From: UBA12481 sp942493265
Lineage (GTDB): Bacteria; Bacteroidota; Bacteroidia; Bacteroidales; UBA12481
Reading direction: 5' to 3'
NCBI GenBank assembly: GCA_942493265.1
Contig: OW818688.1
Location: 3,286,001-3,350,000 of the forward strand
DNA: 64,000 bases
This document shows positions 17,825 to 26,985 of the stretch, in pieces (the first letter of the stretch is position 1; each line of letters starts with the position of its first letter). Below the pieces are notes generated by a model. That model worked only from the letters and a program-made list of their open reading frames with translations. It ran no database searches and was not told where the DNA came from. The position numbers and the translations under genes were made by a program.

Positions 17825-19153
17825 TTAGAGCAGGTTGCTGGCCAGCTCAGCCAGATGGCTTCTTTCGCCGTGAACCAGGTTAACATGGGCAAAAACATCC
17901 TGTCCCCGCAATTTATCGGTGAGATAGGACAGCCCGTTTGATTTCAGGTCGAGATAAGGTGAATCGATCTGATGAATATCTCCTGTAAACACGATTTTTG
18001 TTCCTTCTCCTGCTCTGGTAATGATTGTTTTAACCTCATGCGGGGTAAGGTTCTGTGCTTCATCAACGATAAAGAAAACCTTACTCAGACTTCGGCCGCG
18101 AATATAGGCCAAAGGTGTGATAATGAGTTTTTCTTCCTGCAATAATTGATCGATTTTCAGGAATTCCTTGCTTCGGGCGTCGAACTGATGCCTGATCACG
18201 GAGAGGTTATCAAACAGGGGCTGCATGTACGGTTCAATTTTTTCCTGTGCATCGCCCGGCAGATAACCGATATCGCGGTTTCCCAGGGGGATGATCGGTC
18301 GTGCGAGGTATATCTGCAGATAATCGCGGCGCTGCTGAAGTGCGGCTGCCAGAGCCAGCAGTGTTTTGCCTGTTCCGGCTTTCCCGGTCAGGCTCACCAG
18401 GTTGATGTCCGGCCGGAGTAAGGCATCGAGGGTTATGGTTTGTTCGGCGTTCCTGGGCTCAATGCCATAACATTTCTGCTTTTGAACCACATGCAGGGCA
18501 CTGGTGCGAATATCAAAAATGGCCAGGGCGGAGGAATTATTACCCTTTAATACCATATACTGATTCGAAATGGGATCAATCCCCAGATTAAACTCCTCAA
18601 TCGAAACTCCGTCGGGTGAGTTGTATAACTTAGATATTAAGGCATCATCCTGATTTTCGATGGTGGAAATTCCTTCATGCAGATATTCGATGTTGGTAAT
18701 CTGACCGGCTTTGTAATCCTGTGCCGTTAAACCAAGTGCCTTAGCTTTGATTCTGAGATTGATATCCTTGGTAACCAGAATCACCTGCTTGTCAGGATTT
18801 TTATTCCGGGTATAGTCGGCAATGGCCAGTATCCGGTGGTCAGGGATCTTTTCCTCAAAAGACTCCTCCATCTCCCTGGAAAAAGGCTTGCCTGTTTCGA
18901 TGAACAGCCGGCCAAGACCTTTTCCAAGGCTGATACCTTCGGAAAACAGCATTTCACCGGCCAGCTGATCGAGTTCACGAACAAATTCCCTTGCCTGAAA
19001 ATTGATCTGGTCATTTCCCTTCTTAAATTTGTCGAGTTCTTCCAGAACCGTTATGGGCAACGTGATGTCATTCTCCTCAAACTGATAGATACACTTATAG
19101 TCGTGCAGTAATACATTAGTATCCAGCACAAAGATTTTCTTCTGATTGATCAT
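17825..19153 (-). CDS. PIN-PhoH ATPase (PhoH2 type)
   Basis: The 442-residue protein joins an N-terminal PIN nuclease domain (about residues 5-140; acidic residues in FVLDTNVLLHD and VTKDINLR) to a C-terminal PhoH ATPase domain with Walker A GKAGTGKT and Walker B FIVDEAQN followed by FTGDIHQID. Such PhoH2 proteins are ATP-dependent RNA helicases/ribonucleases. It is the first gene of the minus-strand run leading through mtaB and is divergent from folC, with about 44 bases between the two starts, so both promoters must be compact or overlapping. Confidence 0.94.
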   Translation of the reverse strand: MINQKKIFVLDTNVLLHDYKCIYQFEENDITLPITVLEELDKFKKGNDQINFQAREFVRELDQLAGEMLFSEGISLGKGLGRLFIETGKPFSREMEESFEEKIPDHRILAIADYTRNKNPDKQVILVTKDINLRIKAKALGLTAQDYKAGQITNIEYLHEGISTIENQDDALISKLYNSPDGVSIEEFNLGIDPISNQYMVLKGNNSSALAIFDIRTSALHVVQKQKCYGIEPRNAEQTITLDALLRPDINLVSLTGKAGTGKTLLALAAALQQRRDYLQIYLARPIIPLGNRDIGYLPGDAQEKIEPYMQPLFDNLSVIRHQFDARSKEFLKIDQLLQEEKLIITPLAYIRGRSLSKVFFIVDEAQNLTPHEVKTIITRAGEGTKIVFTGDIHQIDSPYLDLKSNGLSYLTDKLRGQDVFAHVNLVHGERSHLAELASNLL

Positions 19154-19197
19154 GATTTTGTACTTCTTTCATGTTAAATATAGTAAAATTGCAGTCC

Positions 19198-20493
19198 ATG
19201 AACTATAAAGAAACAACAGATTGGCTTTTTTCTCAACTACCGATGTTTCACCGGGTAGGGAAATCTGCCTATAAAGCCGATCTTGAAACCACAATACTGC
19301 TTGATAAGCATCTGGGCTTTCCGCACCGGAATTTTTTAAGTATCCATATTGCCGGTACCAATGGAAAGGGTTCTGTTTCTAATATGCTGGCTGCTGTTTT
19401 ACAGGAGGCTGGCTATAGGGTAGGACTCTATACCTCGCCGCACCTCATTGATTTCAGGGAAAGAATCCGTATCAACGGGGAAATGATCTCCAAAAAAGAG
19501 GTAGTGTCATTCATTGAGGAGCATAAGCCACTATTTGAGGAAATCAAACCCTCCTTTTTTGAAATGACCGTTGCTTTGGCATTCGATTATTTTTCGAAAC
19601 AGGATATTGAGGTGGCGGTTATCGAAACCGGGCTGGGTGGCCGGCTGGATTCCACAAACATCATCGATCCGGTTATATCCGTCATTACCAATATCAGTTT
19701 CGATCACATGGATCTGCTTGGGGATACACTGGAAAAGATCGCGCGGGAAAAGGCAGGCATCATCAAGCCGGGCATCCCTGTGGTGGTAGGTGAAAAGAAC
19801 CGCGAAACCCGTAAGATTTTTGAAGACCGGGCTGCTGAATCGGGATCAGAGATATACTTTGCGAACGATTATTTCCAGGTTCCCTTTTCTGCTCTTGCAA
19901 ACGGGAACAGGCAATATTTTCAGGTATTGAGAGGTAAAAAGGTTGTTTATCCTGAGTTGCACTCCGATCTGATCGGTTTTGTACAACGCAAAAATCTCCC
20001 GGTGGTACTCGAGGTGCTGGAGCTGCTCAAGCTTCGCGAATGGCATATTACTGAGGATAATGTATACGATGGATTAACGAAAGTTAAGGCCCTGACCGGA
20101 TTCAGCGGAAGATGGGAGGTTATCAGCCAGAATCCAAAAACAGTGATCGATACCGGCCATAATATTGATGGTATCCGTCAGGTGGTGTATCAGATTGAAA
20201 ACACGCGATTCAAAAATCTCCATATCGTGTATGGTGCGGTGAATGATAAGGAAATAGATAAAATATTGCAGGTTTTGCCGGCCGGGGCGAAGTATTACTT
20301 TACCATGGCTGCGATTCCGAGGGCCCTGGATGTGAAGGTTCTGGCCGCAAAAGCATCCTTTTACGGTCTATTGGGTACGATGCATCCCACTGTTGCGGAG
20401 GCAGTTGCAGCAGCCCGTAAGTTGGCAAACAAAGACGATTTGGTTGTAATAACAGGAAGTACCTATGTGGTGGCAGAGGCGATTGGAAATTAA
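19198..20493 (+). CDS. folC: bifunctional dihydrofolate/folylpolyglutamate synthase
   Basis: FolC joins glutamate to dihydropteroate and extends folate polyglutamate tails in the cytoplasm. The chosen ATG at 19198 gives 431 residues starting MNYKETTDWLFSQLP, the common N-terminus in Bacteroidota; the nine-residue longer form is not conserved-looking. The ATP-binding loop AGTNGKGSV, the block YTSPHLIDFRERIRING, GLGGRLDSTN and the SFDHMDLLG region are all visible, as is the C-terminal DTGHN motif. It is divergent from phoH and followed after 35 bases by the ABC permease gene. Confidence 0.96.
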   Translation: MNYKETTDWLFSQLPMFHRVGKSAYKADLETTILLDKHLGFPHRNFLSIHIAGTNGKGSVSNMLAAVLQEAGYRVGLYTSPHLIDFRERIRINGEMISKKEVVSFIEEHKPLFEEIKPSFFEMTVALAFDYFSKQDIEVAVIETGLGGRLDSTNIIDPVISVITNISFDHMDLLGDTLEKIAREKAGIIKPGIPVVVGEKNRETRKIFEDRAAESGSEIYFANDYFQVPFSALANGNRQYFQVLRGKKVVYPELHSDLIGFVQRKNLPVVLEVLELLKLREWHITEDNVYDGLTKVKALTGFSGRWEVISQNPKTVIDTGHNIDGIRQVVYQIENTRFKNLHIVYGAVNDKEIDKILQVLPAGAKYYFTMAAIPRALDVKVLAAKASFYGLLGTMHPTVAEAVAAARKLANKDDLVVITGSTYVVAEAIGN

Positions 20494-20528
20494 GTATATT
20501 TGAATTCCATAAATCTGAACCGTTTTCC

Positions 20529-22892
20529 ATGTTTAGTTTTCGTTTCCTTAAAAGAAATAAGGGATACGTTGTTGTCAATCTGATTGGGTTAGCTACCGGC
20601 TTAACTGCTTGTTTGCTAATGATTTCCTTCGTAAAGTATCAAACCGCATTTGATTCCTTTCACCTGAATAAAGACCGGATTTTTCGGGGGCTGTCAGTTA
20701 TTCAGATGGCAGGGAAGGAGAATACCACCATTCACATGCCGGGTTTACTGGGAGAGGAAGCTATGCGGGAAGTCGCTGGAATTGAATGCGCAACAAGGCT
20801 TCATTCCAGTTTAAGATACGAAATCCTGTGTGATGAAAAAAAGTACATCGACCAGAAGCTCTATTATACAGATTCCACATTTTTCAAGGTATTCTCATTT
20901 CACTTAACCGCTGGAAATCCCGGGGATGCCTTGAATGCACCGTATTCTGTCGTTCTTACCAGACATGCTGCCAGGAAATTCTTTGGTGATACCGATCCTT
21001 TTGGCCAGACCGTGAAAATCAATGACTGGCCCTACCGGGTGACCGGATTATTGGAGGATCTGCCTGAAAATTCGCATATTACATTTGATTTGCTGGCATC
21101 ATTCTCCTCTATCGCCAGGCCGGATGACAGTATTGTAAACCGGGAAGGATTTGCATTTCCAACCTACTTTCTCCTGCGCAGCGGGGTTAGTCCCGAAAGT
21201 GTTATGCCTCAGGTTAACCAGGTATTTGACCGGGTGGTTCAGCAGAGGTACGGAAAAGCAGGGATAACCGGTGATTTGTTTTTCCAGCCGCTCGGATCCA
21301 TTCATACCACTCAGCTGGAGGCAACTGACTATGCAAAAACAACCAGCAGGAGTACATTAATCCTGTTTACTGCCATGGCGATTTTTATTCTGCTGGTTGG
21401 CGTTATCAATTTCATCAACCTTACCACGGCACTCTATGAACGGAGATCCCGGGAGATCGGCATTAAAAAGGTTTTAGGCGCCACAAGGCTTCAGCTGTTC
21501 CGGCAAACGCTGGAGGAAACTTCCATGCTGGTCGGGGCGGCATTGCTGATCGCCTTGATCCTGTGTGAAATATTAAAGGGCTGGGCGGAAACTAGGTGGG
21601 CAATAGAGCTTCCGCTTTTTTATAAAACCGGCGTAATCTGGACGATCCTTCTGTCTTTAGGAGTTGCTTTAATTGCTTTGCTGTCAAGTATTTATCCCAA
21701 TTGGTACCTTTCGAGAAAAAATGCCGGCAACATATTGAAAGAGGAATCGATGGCGCGTTCACGGAAGGTCAGCATAGCCAAATTGCTTGTGCTGGTCCAA
21801 TACGGTCTGGCGGTTTTTATTATCTGCCTGATGTTCCTCTTTTCAGCGCAGCTAAGATTCATCGCAAAAGCTGATCTTGGGTTTGAACCCAAGGAAGTTG
21901 TTGTTTATGAAAATCTTACCGAACAGGTGATGGCCGGTTATTCTTTTATAAAAAGCAAGATCCTGCAATTTCCGGCTGTGGCAAGCGTAACAGCATCTTA
22001 TTCAATTCCGGGGAAAAACCGTATTTCCAATTCGGTGGTATACAAATACGGAAGTTCAGAAGCGAGCGGTACCTTAATAAACGTTAACCGGGTACAGCAG
22101 GATTATCTGGAAACTTTTGGTATACAACTTGCTGAAGGCGAGGATTTTTCAAAGCTTCACCTGCGTGATTCCGGGAGTTTTCTGATCAACCGGCAGGCAG
22201 CGAGGGAACTGGGTCTGGATCAACCGGTAGGGGAGGAGATAGTTCTCAGGGGAGTTAAGGGAAAGGTTATCGGGGTATTCAACAACTTCAGAACCAAGCC
22301 GCTCTATTCCGAATTCGACAAAGAGATCCTCACCATGCAGACGGACCGGTTTAATTTCATTTCCATCCGGATGAAGCCCGGTTATGGGATGGAGGACCTG
22401 AAAAATATTGAAGCGGTTTTTACCGGAGTCGATCCCGGCTATCAGACCAGTTCATTTTTTGTGGGAGAAATGTACAGGGGATTTTATAAAAGGGAGGAAA
22501 ACCAGGTTCAATTGATCTTTTCTGCTGCGATCGTAGGCATTATTTTGTCGATTATGGGTTTGGTGGGCCTTACCGTACTGAGTCTGAAAAAGCAACGAAA
22601 AGAGATCGGCATTCGCAAAGTATTTGGCGCATCCGGATCCAGTGTATTTATCCTGTTGATAAACAGAATGATAAAATGGGTTATCCTGTCCAATCTTCTT
22701 GCCTGGCCGCTTGCCTGGCTGGTTGCGGCGAACTGGCTGAGCCGGTTTGCCTACCGGATCCGGATCATTGAGGAGTGGCCTTCATTTTTACTGGCCGGAG
22801 GTTTGGTAGCCTTGCTGGCGCTGTTGGCTATTGGTATTCAGTCGTATGGAGTTTCACGGATGAGTCCTGCGGAAGTGATCCAAAAAGGTTGA
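20529..22892 (+). CDS. FtsX-type ABC transporter permease (MacB-like)
   Basis: The 787-residue protein has the layout of Bacteroidota MacB/FtsX permeases: an N-terminal membrane helix (about residues 13-30), a periplasmic MacB core domain, three membrane helices around residues 275-400 including the FtsX motif RSREIGIKKVLGAT, a second helix and periplasmic domain, and a C-terminal helix set with the repeat motif RKEIGIRKVFGAS. It ends with the SPAEVIQKG tail. Such permeases work with a separate ATPase in mechanotransmission or export of lipoproteins or peptides. No ATPase gene is nearby, so the partner must be encoded elsewhere. Confidence 0.92.
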   Translation: MFSFRFLKRNKGYVVVNLIGLATGLTACLLMISFVKYQTAFDSFHLNKDRIFRGLSVIQMAGKENTTIHMPGLLGEEAMREVAGIECATRLHSSLRYEILCDEKKYIDQKLYYTDSTFFKVFSFHLTAGNPGDALNAPYSVVLTRHAARKFFGDTDPFGQTVKINDWPYRVTGLLEDLPENSHITFDLLASFSSIARPDDSIVNREGFAFPTYFLLRSGVSPESVMPQVNQVFDRVVQQRYGKAGITGDLFFQPLGSIHTTQLEATDYAKTTSRSTLILFTAMAIFILLVGVINFINLTTALYERRSREIGIKKVLGATRLQLFRQTLEETSMLVGAALLIALILCEILKGWAETRWAIELPLFYKTGVIWTILLSLGVALIALLSSIYPNWYLSRKNAGNILKEESMARSRKVSIAKLLVLVQYGLAVFIICLMFLFSAQLRFIAKADLGFEPKEVVVYENLTEQVMAGYSFIKSKILQFPAVASVTASYSIPGKNRISNSVVYKYGSSEASGTLINVNRVQQDYLETFGIQLAEGEDFSKLHLRDSGSFLINRQAARELGLDQPVGEEIVLRGVKGKVIGVFNNFRTKPLYSEFDKEILTMQTDRFNFISIRMKPGYGMEDLKNIEAVFTGVDPGYQTSSFFVGEMYRGFYKREENQVQLIFSAAIVGIILSIMGLVGLTVLSLKKQRKEIGIRKVFGASGSSVFILLINRMIKWVILSNLLAWPLAWLVAANWLSRFAYRIRIIEEWPSFLLAGGLVALLALLAIGIQSYGVSRMSPAEVIQKG

Positions 22893-22923
22893 ATTATTTT
22901 TGTCGGAATTGTTTTTAAAAACC

Positions 22924-22954
22924 TTTGCTTGGCAAGAAAAAGAAATTATCTTTG
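22924..22954 (+). promoter_or_regulatory. promoter of tRNA-Val
   Basis: A TTTG at 22924-22927, a 19-base spacer and TATCTTTG at 22947-22954 match the Bacteroidota sigma-A promoter (TTTG, 19-21 bases, TAnnTTTG) exactly. The expected transcription start would fall a few bases before the tRNA 5' end. This is the best promoter match I found in the window. Confidence 0.8.
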
Positions 22955-22964
22955 CACCGCTTTC

Positions 22965-23039
22965 GGGTGCTTAGCTCAGCTGGTTCAGAGCATCTGCCTT
23001 ACAAGCAGAGGGTCACTGGTTCGAATCCAGTAGCGCCCA
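22965..23039 (+). tRNA. tRNA-Val (anticodon TAC)
   Basis: A full cloverleaf can be drawn. The acceptor arm GGGTGCT pairs with AGCGCCC (one G-U pair), the anticodon stem TCTGC/GCAGA encloses loop CTTACAA with anticodon TAC, and the T arm CTGGTTCGAATCCAG holds the TTCGAAT loop. The discriminator base is A at 23039. CCA is not encoded. Length is 75 bases. Confidence 0.96.
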
Positions 23040-23047
23040 CGAAAAAC

Positions 23048-23085
23048 AACCACTTACAAGGATAAAACCGGTAAGTGGTTTTTTT
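23048..23085 (+). terminator. intrinsic terminator after tRNA-Val
   Basis: A perfect 10-base stem, AACCACTTAC at 23048-23057 and GTAAGTGGTT at 23071-23080, is followed by a T run. It begins 9 bases after the tRNA and would end the single-gene transcript. Confidence 0.85.
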
Positions 23086-23109
23086 GTTTACCCAGGTTTG
23101 TGCATCCTT

Positions 23110-24093
23110 TTACCAATCCACAAATTTAAGGTGTTTTGTATATTTTCCCTTGCAGAGTTCCTCCAGACTGCCATGATCGAACAGGATCGATGCTCGCCAG
23201 GTGTATCTTGAGCCTACTATCCCTTTTCCATTGACGACATTTGTAAATGGACTTCCGGCCTGATCGGAAGGCAGTATTTTCATGGATTCATTGTACTGAT
23301 AAATATTTTCATCGTGGCAATTAAATAAAAGCTCTGCAAATTCAAATTCGCGGGTGATCACCTTCTCGTCCCGGGGAATGACATTTCCGATTCGCTCAAA
23401 AAAAGCATTGCCTTCCAGAGGTACTGAATAATTCTTACCGGTTTTACCATCAATGATTTCATGATCCTGAAATTCTCTCCAGATCGCTGTTTCAGTGGAA
23501 GTACAGTCTTGATAATTATTCAGAAAGTGAAGCCTGACAAACATCTCTGTAAAGTAGGCATAGGAGGTAAAAATGACATGGAAGTCGAACATGTTAAATA
23601 CACGCCCGTCGGAACGTGGAGTCGTCATGATCAAAGGTTTGATGAGGTGGTACTCGCTGTACACTATTGGCTTGTAGGGGATTTCGATGATTAAGCGGAA
23701 GAGTTCGGTTTGGTTGACATTAAAATATACTGAGTTGCCTGGGTTCTTTTTTAACTCAAAAACCGTTGCTGCATCCCTGGGAAAAAGGCCGCTATCCCTG
23801 TTTAAATGATCCAATAAATCGAGCCTCACTTCATCAACAAAATATCCTGAATTCCATCTTTCTATTCTTACGACAGCATTGGGTACATTCATAGAATCCT
23901 GAGGGATTATCTTATCGTAAACATTATAATCGGTCCGGAAGGTTTTGGTCAGTCTGACGTAATGGACTGTATCTGCTGAATTAAAGACTGCATAGGCAAC
24001 CGGAATGGATGGGGTGTTGGTATTGATGACGAGTTCAGTTTCGCAACCCGAATTCAGTAAGACAATGAATATTATGAATGCTGCGTATCGCAT
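23110..24093 (-). CDS. lipoprotein, DUF4249-like, paralogue of the one at 61441
   Basis: This 327-residue lipoprotein has its lipobox Cys at residue 17 (NSGC). After a short linker it reads PVAYAVFNSADTVHYVRL and TKTF, and it ends GKYTKHLKFVDW. The same three blocks, with substitutions, occur in the lipoprotein at 61441-62433, so the two are paralogues. The N-terminal arrangement resembles DUF4249 outer membrane lipoproteins, but this family link is uncertain. The gene begins three bases after the stop of the upstream FISUMP lipoprotein gene and is surely co-transcribed with it. Function unknown; probably exposed in the envelope. Confidence 0.75.
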   Translation of the reverse strand: MRYAAFIIFIVLLNSGCETELVINTNTPSIPVAYAVFNSADTVHYVRLTKTFRTDYNVYDKIIPQDSMNVPNAVVRIERWNSGYFVDEVRLDLLDHLNRDSGLFPRDAATVFELKKNPGNSVYFNVNQTELFRLIIEIPYKPIVYSEYHLIKPLIMTTPRSDGRVFNMFDFHVIFTSYAYFTEMFVRLHFLNNYQDCTSTETAIWREFQDHEIIDGKTGKNYSVPLEGNAFFERIGNVIPRDEKVITREFEFAELLFNCHDENIYQYNESMKILPSDQAGSPFTNVVNGKGIVGSRYTWRASILFDHGSLEELCKGKYTKHLKFVDW

Positions 24094-24096
24094 TAT

Positions 24097-25125
24097 TTAA
24101 TTGTTCTTTATGCATCGAACGTAATGGGAATCGAGGTTGTTTTCCTCGATCCCCCAGGCGAGATTAAAATCTGCCATGCTAAAATAGGTGCCATACGATT
24201 TTTCATACAGCAAAATTGATATACCAAAGTGCCTTATTCTGTCGGAGTATCCCTGGTGGTAAACAGGCCGAAGCGGGCGGGAGGTCCAGTACCCAACATT
24301 CTTGCCCAATCCTGTACTTGTTAAGGAGGTGTATCCTGCTGCCGGATAAGCTACAACTCCATGACCGAAGAATTCAATCCTCAGACCCAAAGAAGAGTTT
24401 ACCCCGTAGTAGTAGGGAACATTGACGGGCATCCTGGGAGAGAATTCGGCCTGAAAGCCTGGAAAACCGATCATCTCATTCCATTCGTTGAATGACGGAA
24501 TATGCCAGCCATCCGGACAGATTCCCTGGTTATTGTCCTTATCCTGATAATTCATTGCTTCCCCCCAGGTATATAATCCACCATACCGGAGATTAATAGG
24601 ATCGTTTTTATATAGGTGGTATTCCGCAACCTGCTGCTGGCCTGGAAAAACACTGTCCTGAAGCCGGGTTCCGAAGCGGAGGTTCTCGCTCATTATCCAC
24701 CGGTCCCGGAATTTAACTGTTTTGTATATCCTGCCGTCCCTCTCATCTACAAGCTCCCCTGTATCTGCATTAACAACAGATATGTATACGGTTTCATAGG
24801 ATATAGCCGTTTCACCGGCAAAGTTCTTCGCCTGCATGGCAACCCGCATGTTCCCGCTGATGGCATAACGGTGGATGCACTGTTTCTCGCGGGAGTAGGG
24901 TGTGTCCCAGATCGAATCGCCTTCCCAGTCCCATCTTACTAAAATTCCTTCGGCTATAGTATTATTATCGGCTGACTTCCGTGCATCGAAGTAAAAGGTA
25001 GTTTTAAAATCACCGGAGGATGGAAAAACGCTGAAATACGGTTCAGGCGGCAGGCTATCCTTTTGACATGCTGTTGCAGCAAGTAAAAGGCAAACCATGA
25101 TTGCACAATGAATTTCGCAGCGCAT
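24097..25125 (-). CDS. PKD plus FISUMP-domain lipoprotein
   Basis: I place the start at the ATG at 25125 (342 residues), because only this gives a lipoprotein signal peptide (lipobox Cys20, AATAC); the upstream 87 codons of the open frame run through the promoter region. Residues about 28-105 resemble a PKD-type beta-sandwich (VRWDWEGDSIWDT, HRYAISG). The rest is a Fibrobacter-succinogenes-major-paralogue (FISUMP, TIGR02145) domain, with DGRIYKTVKFRDRWIMSENL, WGEAMNY, CPDGWHIPSFNEWNEM and a final SHYVRCIK. Such proteins are surface lipoproteins of unknown role. It forms an operon with the lipoprotein gene downstream. Confidence 0.85.
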   Translation of the reverse strand: MRCEIHCAIMVCLLLAATACQKDSLPPEPYFSVFPSSGDFKTTFYFDARKSADNNTIAEGILVRWDWEGDSIWDTPYSREKQCIHRYAISGNMRVAMQAKNFAGETAISYETVYISVVNADTGELVDERDGRIYKTVKFRDRWIMSENLRFGTRLQDSVFPGQQQVAEYHLYKNDPINLRYGGLYTWGEAMNYQDKDNNQGICPDGWHIPSFNEWNEMIGFPGFQAEFSPRMPVNVPYYYGVNSSLGLRIEFFGHGVVAYPAAGYTSLTSTGLGKNVGYWTSRPLRPVYHQGYSDRIRHFGISILLYEKSYGTYFSMADFNLAWGIEENNLDSHYVRCIKNN

Positions 25126-25235
25126 GATTGATAAAATTTGTGTGGGGGGGCACTTCCAAAGATAGAGAATTTCTAACTGCTTTTGCCTGGCTTCCAATAG
25201 GTTTTGTGGCGTTAATAAATATTCTTTATTCCTGT

Positions 25236-25243
25236 TACCTTTG
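25236..25243 (+). promoter_or_regulatory. candidate -7 element for the beta-propeller gene
   Basis: TACCTTTG matches TAnnTTTG exactly and ends 27 bases before the ATG at 25271. No TTTG lies 19-21 bases upstream, so the support is the -7 element alone. It supports the shorter start chosen for the gene, since the longer frame would begin inside this element. Confidence 0.5.
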
Positions 25244-25270
25244 GTAATATTCCCTTCAAACCTACCCTCC

Positions 25271-26548
25271 ATGAAAAGGATATTCCAATTAACCTGTTTT
25301 GCCATCCTGATGCTTGTGGTGGTCTGGTCATGCAAATCCACGGCCTCCAAAACCGGGATCATTGAAATGGTGACAATCAATGGCAAAGAGATCCCGAAAA
25401 TTCACCTGGAGATGATAGATGATTCGGCTACAACCATTAAACTTTCCGAAATATTTGGTGATTTCCGGATTATCCCGCTCGAAACCAAAAAAGAGTCCAT
25501 GATCTCCTATCCCGGGAAAATCTGCATAACCAATCATTCGGTTTTAACCTGGACCCAGGTGGGAATCGGTCCCTGCCGTGTTCTGGAATTCGACCTGAAT
25601 GGAAAATTTATCCGCGAATTTGGAGGGGGTGGCAAAGGTCCGGGGGAACATACCGGATATTTTGTAGATGAACTGACCTGGTTCCCGGATCTTAAGGAAA
25701 TTTTCATTTCATTTAATGGAGTAGGAGGTGAGGATCAGCTTTTTGGTGAAGATGGCAGATTTCTGAACCGGATTAATAATCCTGTGGATCTGACACAAGG
25801 CATGAAAAGATTTAATGACTCCATCTGGATGGTACCCGGTGAATTGGCCGGGACTGTTGACTACCGTCGTGATTCCATCCGGCTGCTACTATTTTCTGCC
25901 TCGGGCCGGGAGTTGAAGGTATGGCCCCGGAATGTGTATCTACCCACAGGCAAAACCGGATATTCCCCGGGGGGGTGGGGATGTTCGCTTTATCAATTTC
26001 AAAATCTGTGGAAGATATATTCACCCGGAGATGATACCCTTTATCAGGTTGGGCCTGACCGGCTCGATCCGGTGGCGATTTTAAATCCGGGTCCGAAGGG
26101 ACAACCTTTTAACCAGTTTACCGAACCTTCCAGAACCATTGGAAACTGCATGTATCAGATTATTAAGGAAACCAAAGATAAATGGTACCTGGACAAGAAA
26201 GTCATGACCAAAGCAGAGTTGCAGGGGTCAGGTAACTTTTGGAGTGGTATGGTTGATTTCAATGAGTTTCTGTTGGTGATTGATAAGAAGACCGGTGTTG
26301 CCAGAAATATTCGTTTTACAGACGATTTCCTGGGAATTACTCCGGAAAGAATAACCAGGCACCTGGTTCAGTGGACCGAAAACGGGGAGCCCTATCTGGC
26401 TTTTACAGCGATAGATTTAAAGGAGTCCATTAAAGCTTCCCTGAAAAAGAAGGATCTGGATCCTAAAATCCGCGGCAGGCTTGAGCTTCTTGATAAGCAG
26501 GTTACGATCGACAGTAATCCGGTTTTCGTTTTGTTTTCCCTGCTCTGA
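25271..26548 (+). CDS. 6-bladed beta-propeller lipoprotein
   Basis: The 425-residue protein starts at the ATG at 25271 and has a lipobox Cys at residue 21 (VVWSC). Residues about 60 onward carry repeated strand patterns of the Bacteroidota 6-bladed beta-propeller family: FRIIPLET, VLEFDLNGKFIREFGG followed by GKGPGEHTG, and later DDTLYQV. These proteins are periplasmic or surface lipoproteins often found near nutrient-utilisation genes; the ligand is unknown. It is divergent from the FISUMP gene with a short shared promoter region, and convergent with the PRC-barrel gene with 16 bases between stops. Confidence 0.85.
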   Translation: MKRIFQLTCFAILMLVVVWSCKSTASKTGIIEMVTINGKEIPKIHLEMIDDSATTIKLSEIFGDFRIIPLETKKESMISYPGKICITNHSVLTWTQVGIGPCRVLEFDLNGKFIREFGGGGKGPGEHTGYFVDELTWFPDLKEIFISFNGVGGEDQLFGEDGRFLNRINNPVDLTQGMKRFNDSIWMVPGELAGTVDYRRDSIRLLLFSASGRELKVWPRNVYLPTGKTGYSPGGWGCSLYQFQNLWKIYSPGDDTLYQVGPDRLDPVAILNPGPKGQPFNQFTEPSRTIGNCMYQIIKETKDKWYLDKKVMTKAELQGSGNFWSGMVDFNEFLLVIDKKTGVARNIRFTDDFLGITPERITRHLVQWTENGEPYLAFTAIDLKESIKASLKKKDLDPKIRGRLELLDKQVTIDSNPVFVLFSLL

Positions 26549-26564
26549 TATTTGGCTGAGCCCA

Positions 26565-26936
26565 TCAATTGTTCTTCGTAAAACTTCTGCTGTTTATCTG
26601 TCCGGTGGTTACCTTTTTATTCTCTTCATCGAGGGTAGCCATTTCTATGGGAATGATCAGGTGAATATCACCATCCACGTTTAAAAACTCATGCACCCCC
26701 TCACTAACCGGTACCTGGTAAGCATCGAACCCTTCTTCAATCAATTCTTCATTAACTTTAACATCGAGATAAACAACCGATCTGGTTTGCTTATTAACCA
26801 ATAAATGGTCCACTTTTCCAATGGTTCGATCATCCGCATCTAGTACATCCCAGCCTCTGACATCACTATTATCGTCGGCTACTTCAAAATTTGATAATTC
26901 ATACAGGTAATAGAGGCTCTTTTTTTTGTGGGGCAT
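26565..26936 (-). CDS. PRC-barrel domain protein
   Basis: The 123-residue protein has no signal peptide. It contains a PRC-barrel-like domain: GWDVLDADDRTIGKVDHLLV, then RSVVYLDVKV, and HLIIPIEMATLDEENKKVT near the end. PRC-barrel proteins of this type are small beta-barrel adaptors, often stress induced and membrane associated; the molecular partner is unknown. The gene lies 49 bases downstream of a tiny membrane-protein gene on the same strand, suggesting an operon of two. Confidence 0.85.
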   Translation of the reverse strand: MPHKKKSLYYLYELSNFEVADDNSDVRGWDVLDADDRTIGKVDHLLVNKQTRSVVYLDVKVNEELIEEGFDAYQVPVSEGVHEFLNVDGDIHLIIPIEMATLDEENKKVTTGQINSRSFTKNN

Positions 26937-26985
26937 GATATTTGGTTTTTTTTAATGTTTTTGTTTTCAATCAATTACATTAATT

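Noticed and set aside
25141..25149. Run of seven G as a phase-variable tract
   Set aside because: It lies upstream of the FISUMP start but in no frame or promoter spacing that would switch expression, and it is short.
25126..25386. 87-residue N-terminal extension of the FISUMP lipoprotein
   Set aside because: It crosses the divergent promoter region and the start of the beta-propeller gene; the ATG at 25125 gives a proper lipoprotein signal.
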